This document shows positions 33,171 through 44,776 of a DNA stretch of 64,000 nt, in pieces (position 1 is the stretch's first letter; each line of letters begins with the position of its first letter). The position numbers and the translations under genes were made by a program. The notes beneath the pieces are model-generated. The model saw nothing but the letters and a program-made list of their open reading frames with translations. It was not told where the DNA came from and did not search any database. Origin of the DNA: Larus michahellis (taxonomy: Eukaryota > Chordata > Aves > Charadriiformes > Laridae); NCBI RefSeq assembly GCF_964199755.1, contig NC_133902.1:60085217-60149216 (forward strand), in the 5' to 3' direction.

Positions 33171-36100
33171 AGGGAACACAGTTGAACCAGAAACGCTGGG
33201 TTTTCATCTTGTGAATTCAGCAAGGACTTGTGAAGTCAGCTGCGCGACTTGTGACAGCAATTAGAAAACTGGAAGCTCATTTCCAAATGATAATTGAAAT
33301 CCCTAATTCAGACCAGCATATTGAGAGATCAGAATACCAAGAGCAGCACATCTGGTTTAAAGATGTCTGAAACAGGTAGGCGTGTTTTCCCTCACTGTGG
33401 AAGACCTTGGCAAAAACTCAAATAATTTTCTGTATTATTAAATGGAAATATTTTCTGAAGTCTCCCATCCTACCGTAAACAAACCTTCCTCAGTTCCCCC
33501 CAGACAACAGCATAAGCTACAGAAATACTTCCAGGGCTCTGTAGTCTATAAACAGAAAATTGGGCTGCTTATTCTTCCCCAGCCTGAGAAATGGAAGTTT
33601 ATTGACCAGCGCATTAAAAAAATCCATCTGACGTGCCCATGCTGGGTCTGGCCACAGGATCCTGCCCTGTGGGACCCGTTGCCTCTGACAGATGAGTATC
33701 AGGGTTCCGTTGGAATCGATTGCTTATCGAAAAAGCCTTCTTTTAATAATGGAAGGCAAATGTGGGTCGTTAAGCCACCCAGCAGAGGAGGAAAACTGGG
33801 GGCTGCAGAAGAAGCAAGGAGCACGCCTTGCTCACGCCCCGGGGTCAGGGGGTGTGTGTTCCCCTGTGTTGCTTGGAGGTGAGGGGAGCTGCCGGGCCGG
33901 CAAACCGGGGCTTATCCTGCTTCTTGCCGGTGGCGTGCACCAGCACTCCTCATCCCAGGGCGGCGGGGCTGTGTCCCCCAGCCCCTACGGCTTTTTCGGG
34001 GCTCCCCAGGGACCACTGCCGCTTTCCTTGGCCCCCGGCTGGCTGGGGCACGGGGTTGTGCTGGAGCCCCGTGGTGCTCGGTGCAGCCCTGAGCAGTGTC
34101 CTCCCCACCGTGGTGGAGGGAGGGCAGAGACCCCTGGCAGGACGTCTCACAACCCAAAACTTCTACCTGCCGGCGCTCAGGACGGGTGAAAACACCTGCT
34201 GAACTGGGTGAGGGCCCTGCCTCAGAAACAGAGCTGGCTGCAGAACGCAACTGCGTGCGGGCACACACCTTTCGTGGGGGCTGTCACAGAGGTGGACACG
34301 GGACCTCACTGGCACCAGCCACCACACAAGCGGGGGTGGCCGGGCTCTGCGCACCAAAAGTCCCTCCAAACTTACCATCACGGGCATGTTTCTTTTTTCT
34401 TACTGTGAAATTTTTTATTTCCAAGAGCCATCACTGGCTGATGACGCATTTGATAGGAAACTAAACTGAGGTCCAGGATTGGTAACGCCGGTGCATCCCA
34501 GGCGGGATTTCTTCCCCGGTTTCTGTTGGGAAGTTCCCGCAGTGGAGGCTGCTCCCCGTGTCCCTGGGGGACAGCAGCACTCCTCCTGCTGCCCTGCGCC
34601 GGGCCGAGGGGCTTCTCCAGCACAAGCCTTGGGGGACGCGCAGGGCTGAGCGTTGCACTCCATCCTCACGCCGCGGGTGACCGCGTCTGAGCCTCCACCC
34701 TCCCGTGTTCACACAACACCTCACACCTCTCCTCCGGTCTTTCGGAATGCCCCGGCATAACGTTACCTCTCACGTGGGGGATCAGTGCTGACAGCATCTG
34801 ACAGGCTGCGGCTGACAAAATATTGACTGGCCCAACAGATTTCCCCAGTTGGCTCCCATTCCAGCTGTCTCCCCGATTTTCTCTCCCTCCGTTAGTGCAG
34901 CTCGCCTGCAGTCACCATCAGAAAAATGACACAGGCGTTGTTTGTGCAGTCATCTTTTATCAGGAGCATGAATTTCAGCAAATTCTGATTGCTGACATTC
35001 AATCGCTTGTCACCGGGCAGGCACCCAACGGTCATATGTCACGGTCGCATCCCATTGCCAGGCTTGTCACTCGCGCTCTGCTGCCCCGTTCGGGTAAATG
35101 CTCACTTCCACGTTGGTGTCTGTTGCTCACAGCCGGGAGCGTGCCCTTGGGCTGCCGGCAGTGAGCTGCGGCCCTGCTGTAGCACACTGTTGAGGGGCGT
35201 CGGGATGGCACCGCGCTGCCTGTGCTGCCTAAAACAAGTGTGTCTTTTCTGTCCCGCTTGGCAGCCGTGGGGATCGGCGTCTCGCTGCTCCTCACGAGCT
35301 GCCCGCTCCCTCTGCCATCTCCGCCGGGGGCGTGGGGGCCAGGGAGGCTTTGTGGGTCTTAGGGAATGGAGGAAGCACCAGGGGTGGGAAGGTCCATGGC
35401 TGGGGACGGGGATGGGAGCTGCTGCCATCCCCAGTGTCGGCAAAGGGAAACACGCGGCTTTTCTGACCGTGAAGAAATGCACGGGCACGGCACAGCGTGC
35501 TGTGCTGCCATCCCTAAGTGCCCTGAATGGAAGTGGCGATGGTTGGAGGCCCTGTTTGTTTTATTTAATTAAAAAAAATAAAGTTTCAGAAAAGGGAACA
35601 CATGATAATAGATGAAGCTTCTTCCTCTGAGCCCCATGTGTTAACTCTCTGACAAATTCAGGCCTTTCCAGGGACTCTCCTGCCCTAGTAGCTGCCAGGG
35701 CAACCCCAAAACATGGCCCCAGGAAGAACTGCTAAACCACCAGTTTCCCCTGGTTTAGGGTTGTGCTAAAAAGCCCTAAAAACCTAAAAAGCACAGCCCC
35801 ATGTGCTGATGATGCCCGTGTAGTGCGCTGTTAGTGCAGCAATGGCAACAGCCGGCGCTGGCTGCTGTGCCCTGCGGCTGCTGCAGGTGTTGTGGCAACT
35901 GGCACATTTCTGCCGGGATGGTTTCATTCCCATTCAAGTTGGGCGCGCGGCGCTCCTGCAAACGCCTCCCGCAGGGGAGCCAGCCCCGCGCCACGCTGCC
36001 CGGAGAGGGGGGAAAGGCATCTCGACCCTCCAGAAGGCCTCGATGTACCTCGCACCTACCGCCAGCCCTCACCTGGCTGTTCTCAGCTGACCAAACTCTG

Positions 36101-36400
36101 CTGTCCAAGGAAGATAAAAAACTAGTCCAAGTTTCTTGAAAGTCTTGGTGAGGCTCCGCGCTGAGCTGGAACCTGAGCCCACAGTACACCCAGCATCGCA
36201 TCCCTGCGCTTGGAGGCTGGAATCTGGAGTCTACCTGTCACCTAGGGTATAAGCCAGATGTTAAACACGGTTACAGACAGACGTATGATAACAGGAGAAA
36301 AAAAATCTGCCTTTTGCTAAAGCGAGCACAGGGCTCAGCCAGCCGTGCCTCTCCCTGTGATACAGACAGCTTCTCCTGCTGTCCCACGGCGCTCAACAGA
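33171..36400 (+). other. GALNT5 3' untranslated region and following DNA
   Basis: No further coding exon is seen. Possible polyadenylation signals on the plus strand are ATTAAA at 33,437-33,442 and AATAAA at 35,577-35,582; which one is used cannot be told. GC-rich frames between 33,690 and 35,490 are not recognised. Confidence 0.5.
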
Positions 36401-36837
36401 GGAGGGGACGGAGATGCTGGGAGGGCTGGAGCCCCTCTGCTGTGGGGACAGGCTGAGAGAGCTGGGGGGCTCAGCCTGGAGAAGAGAAGGCTCCGCGGAG
36501 ACCTTCCAGCCCCTGCCAGGCCCTCAAGGGGCTCCAGGAAAGCTGGGGAGGGACTCTGGAGCAGGGAGGGGAGCCATGGGACGAGGGGGAAGGGTTTTAC
36601 ACTGACAGAGGGGAGATTGAGATGAGATGTGAGGCAGAAATTGTTGGCTGTGAGGGCGGTGAGCCCCTGGCCCAGGTTGCCCAGAGAAGCTGTGGCTGCC
36701 CCATCCCTGGAGGGGTTCAAGGCCAGGTTGGACGGGGCTTGGAGCAACCTGGGCTGGTGGGAGGTGTCCCTGCCCAGGGCAGGGGGTGCCACTGGCTGGG
36801 CTTTAGTGTCCCTTCCCACCCAAACCATTCTGTGATT
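36401..36837 (+). mobile_element. CR1 LINE 3' fragment
   Basis: The copy runs from GGAGATGCTGGGAGGGCTGG to CCCAAACCATTCTGTGATTA, 437 bases. It is very similar to the copies at 28,883 and 31,817, with a small deletion where the others have GGGGGGTTCAG. It is 5'-truncated and lies between the convergent ends of GALNT5 and ERMN. Confidence 0.95.
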
Positions 36838-39725
36838 AAAGCCAGCTGCATCACCAGCATGAGCTGGGTGTTCACCTCCCGCCCGCCCGGTCCCAGCAGC
36901 TTTGCCAGAGCTGGGCACGAGCACCCACGTGTCCTGCAGACCCTGACGGCAAGCGGGGACGGGCAGGTACGGCCCCTCAGCTCCTGCCTCACCACCCCGT
37001 AACGCCTCAGGAGCCCACCCTCTCAGCCACGCACAGGGGTACGCGCTTTAGCTCTGACTTTTATTCCACTTTGGGTTTTTGTTGTTTTCTTCCCCATTAC
37101 TTTTTTTTACTTGCAGTAAAGCAAATTTGCTGTTGACTTTCAGAAGTGCAAGTGGGGCCGGACGGGGTGGGGGGGAGGCGGTGGCCACCAGCCCCCCTTC
37201 AACGGGCCTGCAAATACTCGGGCGGCACGGGCCACCCACAGCCTGAGCAGGTCACCGACAGCCGCGGCAGCGATCGCGCCGTTGGGAAAAGTGTCGGCCT
37301 TGCAGGAACGGCCGCGAGAGGGGCGATGGGGGGCAGCTGGCCGCGGGGAACAAACCCGTAGTATCAGTTCATACAAGCCACGCTCTGAACTTCCACACGC
37401 CGAGGAGCAGATAAACAAGCCTGAATAGCACAATGAGGGCTGTCTCCGGTTTGTACAATACAGAATTGCCAGTTATTATTTTCGCATTGCCAATAAATAA
37501 TTGCCTTTATGTATAGAAGAAGAAAAGTCAAAACGATATTCAGTGTTGCTGGAGATGTTAAACTAACCCTTAAAAAAGCGCTTATGGCTGAAGGAGGCTC
37601 CTGCGGCTGCGGGCGGAGGCCGGCTTTGCTCCTGCCTCCTCGCCCTTTGGCAGCCGCCCTCGGCGTTCCGGGTGCTCCCTGGGCTGACGTTTGCAGAGCT
37701 CAGTCCCAACTCCACACAAACTTTTCTGTAAAATAGTTAAAAAAAGATCGCATCGACATTGCTGTGGGTAAACAAAGGTTTGTAAACAAAACAAAGGTTT
37801 GTAAAAATGGGGAAAGGTTGTGTTCCAACGGCAAAAACAAATCATGCATAAAACTTGCCTGCTTTGAAAAAAAAAAAATCTTTAAAATTTTGCGTCTAAA
37901 CTTAGTGTGAAGAGTGGGAAGACATGTGAGAGTCTAAACTGGTGGCATTCTGAAAATACAGGTTTCTGGTAGTGGTCGGTTTTACAGGGTGGACACCAAA
38001 GCACGCGTGGGCACGTGCTGTGCGGGACACACGTGGTGTCTGAGCCGCTGTGCCCGGGCCGGCCCAGACCCTGGCTGTGCCGCTGCGCACAGCGCTGGTC
38101 ACCGGTGCCACCGGTCACCTGTGCCACGTTCCCAAAGGCAGCCGGCCACCGCCACAGGAGGAGGGGCGGTGGGGATGTTGCCGGCGGTGGTTTCGGCTGG
38201 CCGCACCCCTGGTTTCACGCTACCGCCCAGGACGGGCGAGCTGGAGGGCAGCTCCGTGAGCCCAGCGGTCCCTGCAGTGCGCGCTGTGTGTGACGGTGAG
38301 CTCCCCCCCAACCTTTATCTCCTGATACAGCCCTGCCCGAGCGATAGCCACCCGTGGTGGTCACAGCGGGTGCATCGGGTCGTGACGGCTCCACGGGCTC
38401 AGCGAGGTTTCGGGGGGACAGGTAACGACATGCCAGCCAGGGGCTGCCCGGAGCAACGCAGCCCTGGCACCTGGGTGAGGTGCCACCATGGCTATGGGTC
38501 AGGCATCCCACCCCATGGGCTGCGGGCAGCCCCAGAGCCCGCTGAGCTCTCCTGCGGGGCAGCGGCTGCGCGCCGCGGTCTGCCCCGGGCAGGGGCGCGC
38601 TCAAGCTTATTCCTCGAGATTCAGAGGTTCCCGGACACAACAGAGCCTCGGTAAGTGGTTTACAGCATGCTAGACTCTGAAGCTTCACTAAGATTATATC
38701 TTAGAGTGAGTGTGCACATATATATGATTGTGCACATATATAATCCTTTAGACAGAAGCCGTTGCCTGGGTCTGGATGCAGCTCACCCAGACCCCGCTCT
38801 GAGACGGCGTTTCTAAAGCCGGGGGTGCTCTCCCAACCTCGACCCGACGGGAGGGTCTCCCTGACAGCTCGGGCTGACCCTGTCCTCTGGGCAGTATGTG
38901 CCAGTGTCCTTGCCATCGCATCTCGTTAAACCACTATCGAAATCGCTGGTTTCTATCAAGAAATGCTTCTCTCTTACGAGTGCGGTGCATCCCTCCGGCC
39001 ACGGCACTGCGGCGGGCAGGCGAGGACACGTCTGAAGACACCCGGGCTGAGACCCGTCCCCGCGGCTGGGGCCATCGGGCAGCAGCCCTCGCTGGCGCCA
39101 TCGGGAGCCCAGCCCGCCTGGGGAGCGGCTGGGGGGCAGCGGGGCAGCAGGGGCCTTGGGGCCTTTTGTAATTCCTGCACACCAGCATCCACCCGCCAAC
39201 GCAAATCCCCCCCATCCCACCAGCACGGGGTGGGAATGGCTGGGCGCCGGCCGGAGCCGGCTGTCGGTGCACCGCGAGACACCAGCACGGACAGAGAGCA
39301 AAACGGAGCGGTGGCAAACAGTCGTCTCTTTTATTGTTCTCTGAGCCACGGCGCTGCCAGCCCATTGCCAGCACGGCTGACGGCATGGACCACCCGTCTG
39401 TCGGCAGCCAGAGAAGCCCCAGCCGCTCCAAGACATCCTATTGTTCCCATACGGTTACAAAAGTTGGATAGAAAATGAGAGGGTAAACTTTAAATCAAAT
39501 GGTATTATATTTAGCAAACTGATTATTTATTTTCCTGCGCTATGGATGCCTCTGCCCGCTGTCAAAGCAAAGATGTTAAATTTTCACAGTGTATTATGAA
39601 ATCATATACAAAACCGAAAAAAGCAGCAACCTCGTGTGTGAAGAGACATGTTTTGGGGGAAACAAAAAAGAAAAACCAAAAACCGGAGTGAACGCTCGGC
39701 TCGCTAAGCAATTCTCCACTTCAGT
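36838..39725. other. Interval between GALNT5 and ERMN, with ERMN 3' untranslated region
   Basis: No coding exon is recognised. On the minus strand the ERMN 3' UTR should begin at 39,725. AATAAA signals read on that strand at 39,531-39,526 and 39,335-39,330. A short repeat of GTGCACATATATA occurs twice at 38,710-38,745. Confidence 0.5.
39526..39531 (-). terminator. ERMN: Candidate ERMN polyadenylation signal AATAAA
   Basis: TTTATT on the plus strand, 195 bases past the ERMN stop codon in transcript direction. A second AATAAA lies about 195 bases further on. Use of either site is inferred only from the hexamer. Confidence 0.4.
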
Positions 39726-40153
39726 TTATAAGTGCATCATGGATTCAAATTCATCGATTCGTTGTTTGGTGTTTCCTTTTCTAATCCTCCGGTAGGAAAT
39801 TGTGTTGTATCTGGAATAGCTGTGTCTGGAGATATCATTTTTTTTCCCCAGGCTGGGCTGCTCCCCGGGTTTCTCCGCCTGGGAGTTGCAGCCGGGGCTG
39901 GAGGGGGGGGACGGCTCCTTGCCGCTGCCTTGCTGCTGCAGACGGGACGCCTCGCCGTTCTCCTTCTTCAGTTCGATCACCTGAACTTCATCCTCTTCGG
40001 TGTCTTCCTCCTCCTCCTCCTCCTCCGCCTCCTCCTCCTCGGCTGCGTTCCCTCTCCCGTCGGCGCTGGCTGCGAGTGTCCCCGCCGTGTCCCCGCCGGC
40101 GCTGGTCGCCCCCGTCCCCCCGCTGCCCGCAGGCGTCCCCTCGCTGCCGGGCC
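39726..40153 (-). CDS. ERMN: ERMN coding exon 3: acidic run and actin-binding tail
   Basis: Encodes residues 112-253 and TAA. It starts Gly-rich ([15 protein letters not shown]), passes an 18-residue run [18 protein letters not shown] written with GAG triplets, and ends in the conserved tail [20 protein letters not shown] and DEFESMMHL. Acceptor tcctgcag|GG. Confidence 0.96.
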
Positions 40154-43129
40154 CTGCAGGACACAGAGGGCTGTGGGTGAGGACGGGCTCGGCACCTCCG
40201 TCGTGCCCCGTCCTACGTGTTTCTTGCCACAGCGTCGCTCGTGGTGGCTCTCCAGCCGCTGCCCCCGAGGCACCCGCCACCTCCCTCCCCCCGGTGGGGG
40301 TGCCCCCCCCTCTCCAGCTGAACCCCGTCACGGGGGATGGGGTGGGTGGTGGGTGCTTCAGAAAGGCTTCCTGCGTCCTCACGCCCACCCCGTAAGGCCA
40401 CCGGCCCTTGCGTTCCGCCCTGCCCCGCTGCTGCTCCACCGTCCCCGGGGAGCCCTCCCGCCGCCCTCCTGTCCAAGCGAGGGGCGGCAGCCGGCGGTGG
40501 TGGAGCCTGGGGAGGGCAGAGCGGCACGGCGTGCGTCCCCCACCCCGGGACCACTGTGCCCCCCCGCAGGCACCGGCTCTGCCCTGCCCTCTCGGACACA
40601 GCCTGGCAACCATCCCGCTGCCGGGCCTTCCCAAAGGCCTTCCCAAAGGGCTTCCCAAAGGCCTTCCCTGCCGCGCTCGGGCTCTGGCCTTGGGCAGAGG
40701 CTGCGCTCCAGGGGACAAACTCGCCGGGGGTCCCGTCTCCCCACGGCTGGGGGCTCAGTGCTGGCTCAGCCCGCCGTGCGGGGCGGGAGGGAGGGATGGA
40801 GGGAGAGAGGGGATGGACAGAAGGATGGAGGGAGGGAGGGAAGGATAGAGGGAGGCATGGAGGGGGGAGGGATGGAGAGAGGGAGGGAGGGAGAGAAGGA
40901 GGGATTGAGGAAGGGAGGGGAGGATGGAGGGATGGAGGGAGCCGCTCTGCAGGCAGCACCCCGCAGCACCCAGCACACAGGGGGACCCCGGCACAGCCCT
41001 CCTGGGACACGTCCCTCCTTCGGGAGTGGCCGACCAGGCTGGGATGGCTGTCTCCCTTTCGTCCTGTTTGGCACGTCGCTGCCCTAAATTATGCTTTAGT
41101 GTCACAACAAATGGTCTATTCAACATTTTGCCTGTGGGGTCCTGAGTATTAATTAGACTAAATTGGTTAGGTCCTAAAAAGCTGCCTGCAATTTAGAGAT
41201 AAAGTGCTTGTGGCTGGGGGGAGCAGGGGGGGTGACCATGCAAGATTGTTTAATAGGTTTTATTGTGCCCTCATAAAGCACCACGCTGGAATATGGATGG
41301 CAGCTCGAGGTGGGAAAGGCTCCATCGTGATTCACCTCCTCACAACCTACGCAGCTGCTGTGAAATATTATTTTGCCCATGACAAATGTTTGTATATTTT
41401 TTCCTCCTCTTGATCAAAGCAAAGTTTCTGTTTACAGGGCATGGCCCATCCATCTTTCAGAGCTACGGTCAACGCCTTTGCCAGGGCTGCCACAGCTGCT
41501 CTGGGTTGTTCACCTGCTCTGCTCCGAGGAGGGGGTGCTATTTCGGTGGCAGCTCACTGCAGAAAATCCCAGCTCGTCGTGGCCAGGCGGGTGCGTAAAT
41601 GACACGAGGGCTCCGGCACAGCCGGGTTTTGGGGCACCGGGGCAGAGCCGGCCGCCCTGAGCCCCGCCATGGCCAGGGGGAGTGACGGGGGTGTCAGTAG
41701 CCCCCAGCCCAGCCGCCCCTCGTCCCATGGTTGCCAAACCTGGCGAGCCGGGATGAGCTCGCGGGTGGGAAACGTGGACGGGCAGCGATGCTGAAAGGCC
41801 ACCCGCAGAGAGACGGACCTTCCCTCCTTTAATAATACTCAATAAAATACTGCTCCTTTTTGGAGGAGCGGCTGCATTTTGCATAGTACGATTACATTCC
41901 TGAGTCTGTGTATAACTCGCGCCCCGCTCTCGCAGGAGGCAGCTGCGAGGTCCAGCCTCGGCACCGACTGATTTTTACCATTTTCACCCAGGAACAAGTA
42001 GAGAGAGGCCCGTCCGCAGATGTTTAGGAGAGCAATTTTCTGCTAAGTACTTGCGCATCAGGGGGATTTATACATTCCATGAACCAGGCAGGAAGAGAGT
42101 TTGGGTTTTGAGGCCACCGATTTTTGCCTGACAGCCTCGCAAGGTCCCCCTCTGAGCTCCCCCGCGTGCAGCAGAAGATGCAGCATCTCCCAGCCTCCAG
42201 GGCTGCTGGAGACCGCCTGCGCAGAGACCCCACGGTGCGCAGAGACCCCACAGTCACGGCGATACACGCAAACCTCGCGAAGAAAGATCCCAGCCATGTT
42301 TCCTGCGGTGCAGCAACTCTACGGATGAGAAATGAGTCCCTGCTCCCCAGAATATAGGGACTGACCGAACTTAAAAAAAAACCAAACTAACCACCTGTAG
42401 GTGGTTGTCTTTGAAGGCTACTCATTGCTGTGCTTCGGGAACACCTCACCTCACGCGGCATTTCCCATTACCTTCCTCCGATCCCTGGCCGTCAGTCCCC
42501 GTGTCCTGGCCATCAGCTGGTCCCTGCTGTAGCGTCCCACCGTTCTCCTCTGGCTTTTCTTTGGGAATACAAAGCATAAGGAATGGACTGGTGGAGCAGT
42601 TAGTGACAATAATCGGGTTGTAACGGTTGCAGAGCGGCAGCAGATTTTCAAAGTGAAAGATTATGAAATTGCTTGTTTCTTTAGTCACGTAGTTTTCATC
42701 GCGCCCGGTGTACCTGCTAGCTCAGATTTGTCCCTAACTCGGAATTACTCCGAGTCACTGTTATAATGACCATAGGTTAGGAATTTTGACTAATATAGGT
42801 AGTACATCCTGTTATTCATAAGGCTATACATAAAACAGAACTTTTCTCTCCAAAGACTTAAAAAAAGGCACTTGTACTTTACCTTTGTGTTGCTTCTCTC
42901 CATCACAATCCCCATGAACTATGTCCTCTGCCAACAAATTTCTATTTTCCTCCTGATTTTCCTGTGCAGGTGGAGGGTCGGGGCTCGTTTCTGCGTTTGC
43001 ATAAGGAACCGTCCCGACAGATTTGGCTATTTCATCAATGACGCCGATGACCTGGAGTGGGCCCTTCTCCGGGGGTACGCTCCCATTGCACTCGGGCATG
43101 GTGGAAGCTGCTGGGACCTCTTCTGTCAT
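39726..43129 (-). CDS. ERMN: Ermin (whole gene, 3 coding exons)
   Basis: Ermin (juxtanodin) is an oligodendrocyte protein that binds F-actin and marks late myelinating cells. Exons 43,129-42,883, 42,558-42,472 and 40,153-39,726 join in phase to 762 bases, 253 residues plus stop; human is 284. The N-terminus ([20 protein letters not shown]) resembles human MTDVPATFTQAECNGDKPPE. The middle has little similarity. An acidic run at about 150-167 leads into EVQVIELKK. The last 40 residues ([20 protein letters not shown], then [10 protein letters not shown]) are nearly identical to human and form the ERM-like actin-binding tail. No membrane segment is seen. The frame is open 18 codons upstream to another Met; homology and A at -3 favour the start used. 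The span includes introns. Its place between GALNT5 and CYTIP matches human. Confidence 0.95.
40626..40668. repeat. 12-bp tandem repeat CCTTCCCAAAGG
   Basis: Three full copies and one partial copy (starts 40,626, 40,638, 40,650 and 40,662), one base varying in the third. The unit is near-palindromic. It lies in ERMN intron 2. Confidence 0.95.
40785..40942. repeat. Purine tract of GGGA / GGGAT units
   Basis: About 158 bases of plus-strand purines (GGAGGGAGGGATGGAGGGA and variants) with only occasional C or T. The ERMN transcript reads it as a CU-rich tract. It can form mirror-repeat or G-rich structures. Open frames in all directions reflect the simple sequence. Confidence 0.95.
42472..42558 (-). 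CDS. ERMN: ERMN coding exon 2
   Basis: Encodes about residues 83-111: [19 protein letters not shown], then [10 protein letters not shown]. It has no clear match to the human middle region. It is called from a pyrimidine-rich acceptor (TTCCCAAAG|AAAAGCC), a donor GAAG|gtaatg, and an 87-base length that keeps phase 1 and joins both neighbours in frame. A retained-intron or skipped form would also stay in frame, so transcript support is desirable. Confidence 0.75.
42559..42882 (-). other. ERMN: ERMN intron 1
   Basis: The intron is 324 bases, gtaaag to cccaaag, AT-rich. Nothing else is recognised. Confidence 0.85.
42883..43129 (-). CDS. ERMN: ERMN coding exon 1
   Basis: Encodes residues 1-82 plus one base. 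[20 protein letters not shown] is the conserved N-terminus; the rest (including [18 protein letters not shown]) is acidic and poorly conserved. Donor AAAG|gtaaag, phase 1. Confidence 0.92.
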
Positions 43130-43400
43130 GCTTAGGGCCGTGCTGTGCCGCACCGCGCCGTGCCGCCGGCCGGGGCTGTGCACCGCCGGGGCCCCGCTCC
43201 TGCACCCCGGGGTGGGGAGCGATGCTCCTCACCCCTTCTCCCGGGGGTTTGGTCCCTGGGCAACGGTCAAGGCGTGTCTCCACGGGCGCTGCGGCAGAGC
43301 CGGGACCGCGGTGGCACCATCAGCTGCGCCGAGGGCTTGCCCGCGGGCTCTGGCCACGGGGCGATCCAATCAGCACCGCGCTTGTTGCTGAGGCTGGTCC
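43130..43400 (-). promoter_or_regulatory. ERMN: CpG-rich DNA immediately 5' of ERMN start
   Basis: About 250 bases upstream of the ERMN start codon are CpG-dense, bounded by AT-rich DNA at 43,400-43,450 with an AACAAACAAT stretch. This is the likely 5' UTR and promoter side. No transcription start can be fixed from sequence. Confidence 0.4.
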
Positions 43401-44049
43401 CGTTGCATAATTAAATGCACCATTTTAATTTACATAAACAAACAATCTGAAGCAAGGAAGCTTTTGTGCTGGCGTGGAGAGCGGGTCGTTCAGCATGTCA
43501 GCTCCGCCGTAATAAACAGAGATTTTGTACTCGGGGCACAATGGCCCTTTGTGCCCCCGCCTGGTCACAGGGACGAGGATTGTTCTGACCCCTAATCCCC
43601 GGAGGGTGACCACCTTCCGCGGCACTGCCGCCACCTAACCCGCTTAACATTCCCCGGGGGGTTTGTGCCGATAAACCCCGCCGTGCCGCCGGCCGGACAA
43701 TGCGGGCATTCTGCGCTCCTCAGGAGCAGAGGGGCCGGTGGGGAGGGCACATGCCCCACACATGGCGCCGTGCCCCGCGCAGCCCCAGCCCGACCACGGC
43801 CGACAGATGCCTGACATCTGCAACGCCCCGCACGGGGAGACGCGCCACGAGGGCTCAGCCCTGGGGGCAGAACTGGGAGGTGAAAACCAAAAGCACCAGC
43901 CGAAGCGATGGTTTGTGACGAGGTGTGAACCGAGGTGTCAGGTCCCCGAGGCTGAGCCAGGCAACGGGACACTCGCCGCTGCTGAGACCCCAGCACGTCC
44001 CCTCCCATACAGCACAACCCCCGCTGCAGAAACAGCTTCTGGCCACAGC

Positions 44050-44425
44050 GCAGAATCCCGGAATCCCAGAGCGTCCGGGGTCGGCAGGGACCCCTGGAGG
44101 TCACCCGGTCCCAGCCCCTGCCAGAGCAGGGTCCCCCAGAGCCGTCGGGCAGGAACGCGTCCAGGCGGGTTTGGGATCTCTGCAGAGCAGGAGACTCCAC
44201 ACCTCTCTGGGCAGCCTGGGCCAGGGCTCGGGCACCCTCCCAGGAAAGGAGTTTTCCCTCCTGTGGGGCTGGAAGTTCCCGTGTCCCAGTTTCTGCCCGT
44301 TGCCCCTTGTCCTGTGCGCGGGCACCACTGAGAAGAGTCTGGCCCCACGCTCTTGCCCCCCGCCCTGTAGCTGTGGCTGGGCATTGAGGAGATCCCTCTC
44401 AGGCTGCCCTTAGCAGCAGAAACTC
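44050..44425 (-). mobile_element. CR1 LINE 3' fragment, older subfamily, reverse orientation
   Basis: The copy begins AGAATCCCGGAATCCCAGAG and continues through CACCTCTCTGGGCAGCCTGG and GTTGCCCCTTGTCCTGTG to about 44,425. This is the reverse complement of a CR1 3' region that differs clearly from the other copies here; it shares its terminal sequence with the fragment at 1,363. Confidence 0.85.
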
Positions 44426-44776
44426 TCTTTAAAGGGATACAAAAGGAGCAAGGGCTGAGATGAGCACTGACATCAGTGGTTACCAGTCGGACCTAAAGCC
44501 AGCAGGAGCGAGAGGGGAAGGTCTCCCAGAGGGAAGCAGGAGGATCGCCCCAGCCCCGGCAGCACCACGGCGTTTCCCGACTGCGGCTGAACTCGTCTCA
44601 ACCCTGGTGCCCAAAGCCAGGTTTACGTAAGAGTGTAATCTCCTGCTGTGAATGACTTTTTGTGTTCATACAATGCAACATTTTTGATATCTTTAGGCTT
44701 TAGGAGTTGGAAATCCTCTTGTTGACTCGATTAGAAATGGACCCAAAGCCTTCCCACTGGTTTTGTTCATCTGTGA

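Larger units (their letters stand above)
40154..42471 (-). other. ERMN: ERMN intron 2, repeat-rich
   Basis: The intron is 2.3 kb. It contains a 160-base purine tract (40,785-40,942), a 12-bp tandem repeat (40,626-40,668) and GC-rich DNA next to exon 3. The long frames here, including one continuous with exon 3 on the minus strand up to 40,718, have no homology upstream of the acceptor. Confidence 0.75.

Noticed and set aside
40154-40718. Upstream continuation of the ERMN exon 3 frame to an ATG at 40,718
   Set aside because: No ermin similarity before the tcctgcag acceptor at 40,154, and joining from the acceptor restores phase with exon 2.
43130-43183. In-frame Met 18 codons upstream of the chosen ERMN start
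   Set aside because: The chosen Met aligns with the human N-terminus and has A at -3. The upstream codons are in CpG-rich DNA without homology, though an N-terminally extended isoform cannot be excluded.
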